Source of the DNA: Clostridiales bacterium
Lineage (GTDB): Bacteria > Bacillota > Clostridia > Oscillospirales > Oscillospiraceae
Assembly (NCBI GenBank): GCA_004553495.1
Contig: SFLE01000042.1
Location: 1-8,188, forward strand
Direction: 5' to 3'
Length of the DNA stretch: 8,188 bases
Shown: piece by piece, positions 4,906 to 8,188 of the stretch
How positions within the stretch are numbered: the stretch's first letter is position 1
Layout of the letters: each line of letters begins with the position of its first letter
Program-made: the position numbers and the translations under genes
Notes under the pieces: model-generated
Database searches by the model: none
Told to the model about the DNA's origin: nothing
Seen by the model: only the letters and a program-made list of their open reading frames with translations

Positions 4906-6072
4906 TTGGAAAAACGCTCAAATTCCGGTTTCGGCAAAAAAATCAAGCTCACGCATTCTATAATAATATGCCTTGTCCTTATGGTCGCCACCGCGATAGC
5001 GACATATCTGATAACGACCGGCGGCTTCGGCGCTCAGGAGTATTTCAAGGATGCCAAGGCGCTTGTCGAGATCGAAAGGATCATAGATGAAAACTACATC
5101 GGCGATGTGAGCCGCGAAACGCTGTATGATGCCGCAGCATCGGCGATGGTAAGAAGCATTGACGATAAATGGAGCTATTACATGAACTCCGAGGAGTATG
5201 CCGCGTATAAGCTCTCGTCGTCAAACGAATATGCCGGCATAGGCGTCAGCATAAAACAGAACAGCGACGGTGATTTCGAGATAATGTCCGTTGAGGACGG
5301 AACTCCTGCCGCGACTGCGGGGCTCACAGTCGGTCAGCTCATCGTTTCCGTAGACGGTCAGACTGTAGACGGCATGACGACCACCGAGCTTCAGGAGCTC
5401 GTGCGCTCCAAGGTAAACAAAGACTTCCCCATGGTCGTTTCCGACTCTAAGGGAAATCAGTCAACGGTCACGGTCTCCTGCGAGACGATATATAAAAACC
5501 CCATCAGCTCGCGTATGATAGAGAATAACATCGGCTATATAAAAATAGCCAATTTCGAGGCGGGCAGCAGCGAGGGTACCATCGGCGCGATAGAAAAGCT
5601 CACGGCTGAGGGCGCGAAATCTTTCATATTCGATGTGCGTGATAACCCCGGCGGACTTGTAAGCGAGCTTGTTTCGCTGCTTGACTATCTCCTGCCCGAC
5701 GGCGATCTGTTCGTGAGCGTCGATAAAGCCGGAAACGAGACTGTTCAGACCTCGGACAAGGTGTGTCTGAGCAGTAAAATGGTCGTTCTGGTCAATGCCA
5801 ACAGCTACAGTGCGGCGGAGTTTTTCGCGGCGGCGCTGCAGGAGTATGACTGGGCTACCATCGTCGGCGAGCACACCACCGGCAAGGCTCGCAGCCAGAT
5901 CACCATAGAGCTTTCAAACGGCGGTGCGGTGCACATTTCCACCAACAAGTACCTCACCCCCAACCGCGTTGATCTTGCCGAGGCGGGCGGCATAAAGCCC
6001 GATATTGAGGCGGTAAACACCGAAAAAGATACAAATGTACAGCTCAATGCCGCGATAAAGGCGCTGAGCTGA
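4906..6072 (+). CDS. S41-family carboxyl-terminal processing protease (CtpA/CtpB type)
   Basis: This 388-residue serine protease is anchored outside the membrane and trims or degrades exported proteins. Order of parts: basic N-terminus, signal anchor (about 17-37), a helical region, a PDZ domain (about 108-195, YAGIGVSIKQ...PAATAGLTVGQLIVSVDG), then the S41 domain with the hallmark FDVRDNPGGLV (242-252). The Ser-Lys-Gln triad is intact: Ser 302 in NSYSAAEFF, Lys 327 in TTGKARSQ, Gln 331. The Ser-to-Lys distance of 25 and Lys-to-Gln of 4 match E. coli Prc. The start is TTG (4906), chosen because GGGGAG (4894-4899) sits 6 nt upstream and no ATG or GTG precedes the anchor. Proximity to ftsEX suggests a role in envelope remodelling, for example processing a hydrolase. 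Confidence 0.95.
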   Translation: MEKRSNSGFGKKIKLTHSIIICLVLMVATAIATYLITTGGFGAQEYFKDAKALVEIERIIDENYIGDVSRETLYDAAASAMVRSIDDKWSYYMNSEEYAAYKLSSSNEYAGIGVSIKQNSDGDFEIMSVEDGTPAATAGLTVGQLIVSVDGQTVDGMTTTELQELVRSKVNKDFPMVVSDSKGNQSTVTVSCETIYKNPISSRMIENNIGYIKIANFEAGSSEGTIGAIEKLTAEGAKSFIFDVRDNPGGLVSELVSLLDYLLPDGDLFVSVDKAGNETVQTSDKVCLSSKMVVLVNANSYSAAEFFAAALQEYDWATIVGEHTTGKARSQITIELSNGGAVHISTNKYLTPNRVDLAEAGGIKPDIEAVNTEKDTNVQLNAAIKALS

Positions 6073-6112
6073 CAGCGATAAAAAATAGGATAAAATAAAG
6101 GAGAGCTTAGTA

Positions 6113-6604
6113 ATGGCTACCGAAAGCAACAGATTTAAAATGAGTCAGGAGCGTCTTGACGCGCTCAAAAAGGAGCTTCTGTTCCTTGAGACCGATAAGG
6201 CGAAGGAAGTTGCCGAGCAGATCAAGGAAGCGCGCAGCTTCGGCGACCTGAGCGAGAACAGCGAGTATGACGAGGCAAAAACCGAGCAGGGCAAGCTGTA
6301 CTCCAGAATTGCGGAGCTGAAAAACCTCGTTGAAAATGCAGAGATAGTCGAAAAGGTTGACACCGGAATGCGCAAGGGCGCAATAACTCTCGGCAGCCGA
6401 GTCAAGGTGCGCGATATAGATGAGGGCTATGAGGAGGACTACACCATAGTCGGCTCTCAGGAGGCAAACCCCATGGAGAGCAGAGTTTCCGACGATTCCC
6501 CCTTCGGTAGAGGACTGTACGGTCATGTTGCGGGCGAGAAAATAACCGTTGAGGCTCCCGTAGGTGAGCTGCATTTCGAGATAATTTCCGTAGAGAACGA
6601 CTGA
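6113..6604 (+). CDS. greA: Transcription elongation factor GreA
   Basis: GreA enters the RNA polymerase secondary channel and stimulates cleavage of backtracked transcripts. The 163 residues fit the family. The N-terminal coiled coil (about 10-80) carries the tip motif ARSFGDLSENSEYDEAK, with the catalytic acidic residues Asp 45 and Glu 48. The C-terminal FKBP-like domain contains the expected SDDSPFGRGLYGHVAGE motif. The ATG at 6113 has AAGGAG (6098-6103) with 9-nt spacing. It lies 40 nt after ctpA and 9 nt before lysS, the common greA-lysS pairing. Confidence 0.97.
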   Translation: MATESNRFKMSQERLDALKKELLFLETDKAKEVAEQIKEARSFGDLSENSEYDEAKTEQGKLYSRIAELKNLVENAEIVEKVDTGMRKGAITLGSRVKVRDIDEGYEEDYTIVGSQEANPMESRVSDDSPFGRGLYGHVAGEKITVEAPVGELHFEIISVEND

Positions 6605-6613
6605 GGATAACAT

Positions 6614-8116
6614 ATGAGTGAGAATAAGAACAATGAGAATGCCGTTCCCGAGCAGGAGCTCGGAGAGCTGCTCCAGATAAGACGCGATAAGCTCAAGGCA
6701 CTTCAGGATGAAGGCAGAGACCCGTTTACCCAGACCCGTTTTGTAAGAAGCGCTTATTCGACCGAGATAAAGGATAATTACGACGAGTTCGACGGCAAGA
6801 CCGTTCAGGCCGCGGGCAGGATAATGTCCAAGCGCGGCATGGGCAAGGCGATATTCTGCCACATAAAAGACGACCGCGGACTCATCCAGATCTACATCCG
6901 CAAGGACGCCGTCTCCGAGCAGGAGTTTGCGGACTTCCGCAAGTACGACATCGGCGATATAATCGGCGTTTCCGGCTATGTTTTCAAGACCAAGACCGAG
7001 GAGATCTCCGTTCATGCTCAGAAGATAACGCTGCTGTCCAAGAGCCTGCGTCCGCTGCCCGAGAAGTTCCACGGCATGACCAACACCGAGCTCAAGTACC
7101 GTCAGCGCTATGTTGACCTCATCATGAGCGACGACAGCCGCCGCAATTTCGAGATCCGCTCGAAGTTTATCAGCTATGTCCGCTCCTTCCTCGACGGCAG
7201 GGGCTTCATGGAGGTCGAAACTCCGGTACTTAACACCATCTCCGGCGGTGCCACCGCGCGTCCGTTTATTACCCATCATAATACGCTCGACATTGATATG
7301 TTCCTGCGCATCGCCACCGAGCTCAACCTCAAGCGCCTTATAGTCGGCGGCATTGAGCGCGTTTACGAGATAGGACGCATCTTCCGCAACGAGGGCATGG
7401 ACACCAAGCACAACCCCGAGTTCACCACCGTTGAGCTGTACCAGTCCTATGCTGACTTCAACGATATGATGGACCTGTTTGAGGATCTGCTCTCCGGCGC
7501 AGCCAAGAGCATTCTCGGCACATATCAGTGCACATGGCAGGGCTTTGACATTGACCTCACTCCCGGCTGGGAGCGCCTTACCATGGCTGAGGCTGTCAAG
7601 AAGTATGTCGGGGTAGACTTCATGGCGATAGAGGGCGATGAAGCCGCCGTTGCTGCCGCAAAAGCGGCAGGCGTTGACATGGATAAGGTCGAGCCCACAT
7701 GGGGTCACGCTCTGTATGAGAGCTTTGACCAGCTCGTCGAGGAAAAGCTCATTCAGCCGACCTTTATAACCATGCATCCCGTTGATGTTTCCCCGCTTGC
7801 AAAGCGCTCTCCCAAGGATGCGCGCCTCACCGAGCGATTTGAGCTGTTTATCTGCCGCAGCGAGATGGGCAACGCCTTCTCCGAGCTCAACGACCCCATC
7901 GACCAGAAGCAGCGCTTCCTCAAGCAGGTCGAAATGCGCGCCAAGGGCGACGACGAAGCCGGCATGATGGATGACGACTTCATAAATGCTCTTGAATACG
8001 GTATGCCTCCCACGGGCGGACTCGGCATCGGCATTGACCGCTGCGTAATGCTCCTCACCGGAGCAAGCTCAATCCGCGATGTCATCCTGTTCCCGACAAT
8101 GAAGCCCTTAGATTGA
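6614..8116 (+). CDS. lysS: Lysyl-tRNA synthetase, class II
   Basis: LysRS charges tRNA-Lys with lysine in the cytoplasm. The 500-residue protein is full length. An N-terminal OB-fold anticodon-binding domain (about 60-150, VQAAGRIMSKRGMGKAIFCHI) precedes the class II catalytic core. Motif 1 is around FISYVRSFLDGRGFMEVETPVL. Motif 2 is ERVYEIGRIFRNEGMDTKHNPEFT, with the ATP-binding Arg at 258. Motif 3 is GLGIGIDRCVMLLTG, with Arg 476. RIATELNLKRLIVGG and NAFSELNDPIDQ are LysRS signatures. The ATG at 6614 has GAGG (6603-6606) overlapping the greA stop, 7 nt upstream. C-terminal SIRDVILFPTMKP is the usual LysRS end, so nothing is missing. Confidence 0.98.
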   Translation: MSENKNNENAVPEQELGELLQIRRDKLKALQDEGRDPFTQTRFVRSAYSTEIKDNYDEFDGKTVQAAGRIMSKRGMGKAIFCHIKDDRGLIQIYIRKDAVSEQEFADFRKYDIGDIIGVSGYVFKTKTEEISVHAQKITLLSKSLRPLPEKFHGMTNTELKYRQRYVDLIMSDDSRRNFEIRSKFISYVRSFLDGRGFMEVETPVLNTISGGATARPFITHHNTLDIDMFLRIATELNLKRLIVGGIERVYEIGRIFRNEGMDTKHNPEFTTVELYQSYADFNDMMDLFEDLLSGAAKSILGTYQCTWQGFDIDLTPGWERLTMAEAVKKYVGVDFMAIEGDEAAVAAAKAAGVDMDKVEPTWGHALYESFDQLVEEKLIQPTFITMHPVDVSPLAKRSPKDARLTERFELFICRSEMGNAFSELNDPIDQKQRFLKQVEMRAKGDDEAGMMDDDFINALEYGMPPTGGLGIGIDRCVMLLTGASSIRDVILFPTMKPLD

Positions 8117-8124
8117 CCGAAACG

Positions 8125-8154
8125 CGAAAAAGCCCGTAATATCAAGGGTTTTCG
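8125..8154 (+). terminator. Weak terminator-like hairpin after lysS
   Basis: CGAAAA (8125-8130) and CCC (8133-8135) pair with GGG (8146-8148) and TTTTCG (8149-8154), forming a 9-bp stem with a 2-nt bulge and a 10-nt loop. The T residues are inside the stem and no T-run follows, so termination strength is doubtful. The right arm can instead pair with 8168-8178. Confidence 0.35.
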
Positions 8155-8178
8155 GACACAGGGGAAACGAAAAACCTT
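8144..8178 (+). other. Alternative hairpin competing with the post-lysS stem
   Basis: AAGGGTTTTCG (8144-8154) can pair with CGAAAAACCTT (8168-8178) at 10 of 11 positions, around a 13-nt loop. It uses the same bases as the right arm of the preceding hairpin, so the two are mutually exclusive. No gene is visible in 8117-8188. Confidence 0.35.
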
Positions 8179-8188
8179 ACGCCTTACA

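Noticed and set aside
6069..6096. Promoter-like CTGACA and TAAAAT with 16-nt spacing before greA
   Set aside because: The box matches are good, but transcription would start near 6103, at the end of the greA ribosome binding site (6098-6103), leaving a message without it.
6107..7777. A 556-codon open frame on the minus strand opposite greA and lysS
   Set aside because: It is wholly antisense to two highly conserved genes, matches no family I know, and is readily explained as a shadow frame created by codon bias in lysS and greA.

Overview
The window looks like a chromosomal, housekeeping segment of a moderately GC-rich member of the Bacillota, most likely class Clostridia (Oscillospiraceae or Lachnospiraceae type). 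I infer this from three things: strong AGGAGG-type ribosome binding sites with occasional TTG starts, a DUF4830-type protein, and the gene order CdaR/PucR-like regulator, ftsE, ftsX, ctpA, greA, lysS. There are no rRNA or tRNA genes, no CRISPR array and no recognisable transposase.

Layout. Positions 1-447 are the 3' end of tuf (EF-Tu), closed by a strong intrinsic terminator at 471-505. A membrane-anchored DUF4830-like protein (504-959, minus strand) converges on tuf, and its stop codon lies inside the tuf terminator's T-run. Divergent from it, an extended -10 promoter (983-1011) drives an RsuA/RluB-family pseudouridine synthase (1051-1758). An AT-rich spacer (1759-1939) holds a good sigma-A promoter whose -35 box overlaps a perfect inverted repeat. 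It leads into a co-directional run: CdaR/PucR-like regulator (1940-3034), ftsE (3082-3774), ftsX (3761-4648, overlapping ftsE by 14 nt), a 55-residue secreted or membrane peptide (4659-4826), a stable hairpin (4843-4876), S41 carboxyl-terminal protease ctpA (4906-6072), greA (6113-6604) and lysS (6614-8116). The last 72 nt hold overlapping weak hairpins.

How the genes fit together. FtsE and FtsX form an ATP-driven complex that transmits a mechanical signal across the membrane to an extracellular peptidoglycan hydrolase or its activator. An S41 protease nearby often belongs to the same envelope-maintenance set. In related Clostridia, as I recall, the gene between ftsX and the S41 protease encodes a coiled-coil M23 (EnvC/PcsB-like) protein. 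Here that slot holds only a 55-residue peptide with a good signal sequence, followed by a 14-bp hairpin. This is the most interesting point in the window: it is either a decayed remnant of the hydrolase gene or a small FtsX partner not described before. GreA (transcript cleavage factor) and LysRS are housekeeping passengers of the same run.

Overall this is mostly an ordinary core region. I did not find a convincing new defence, mobile or biosynthetic system.
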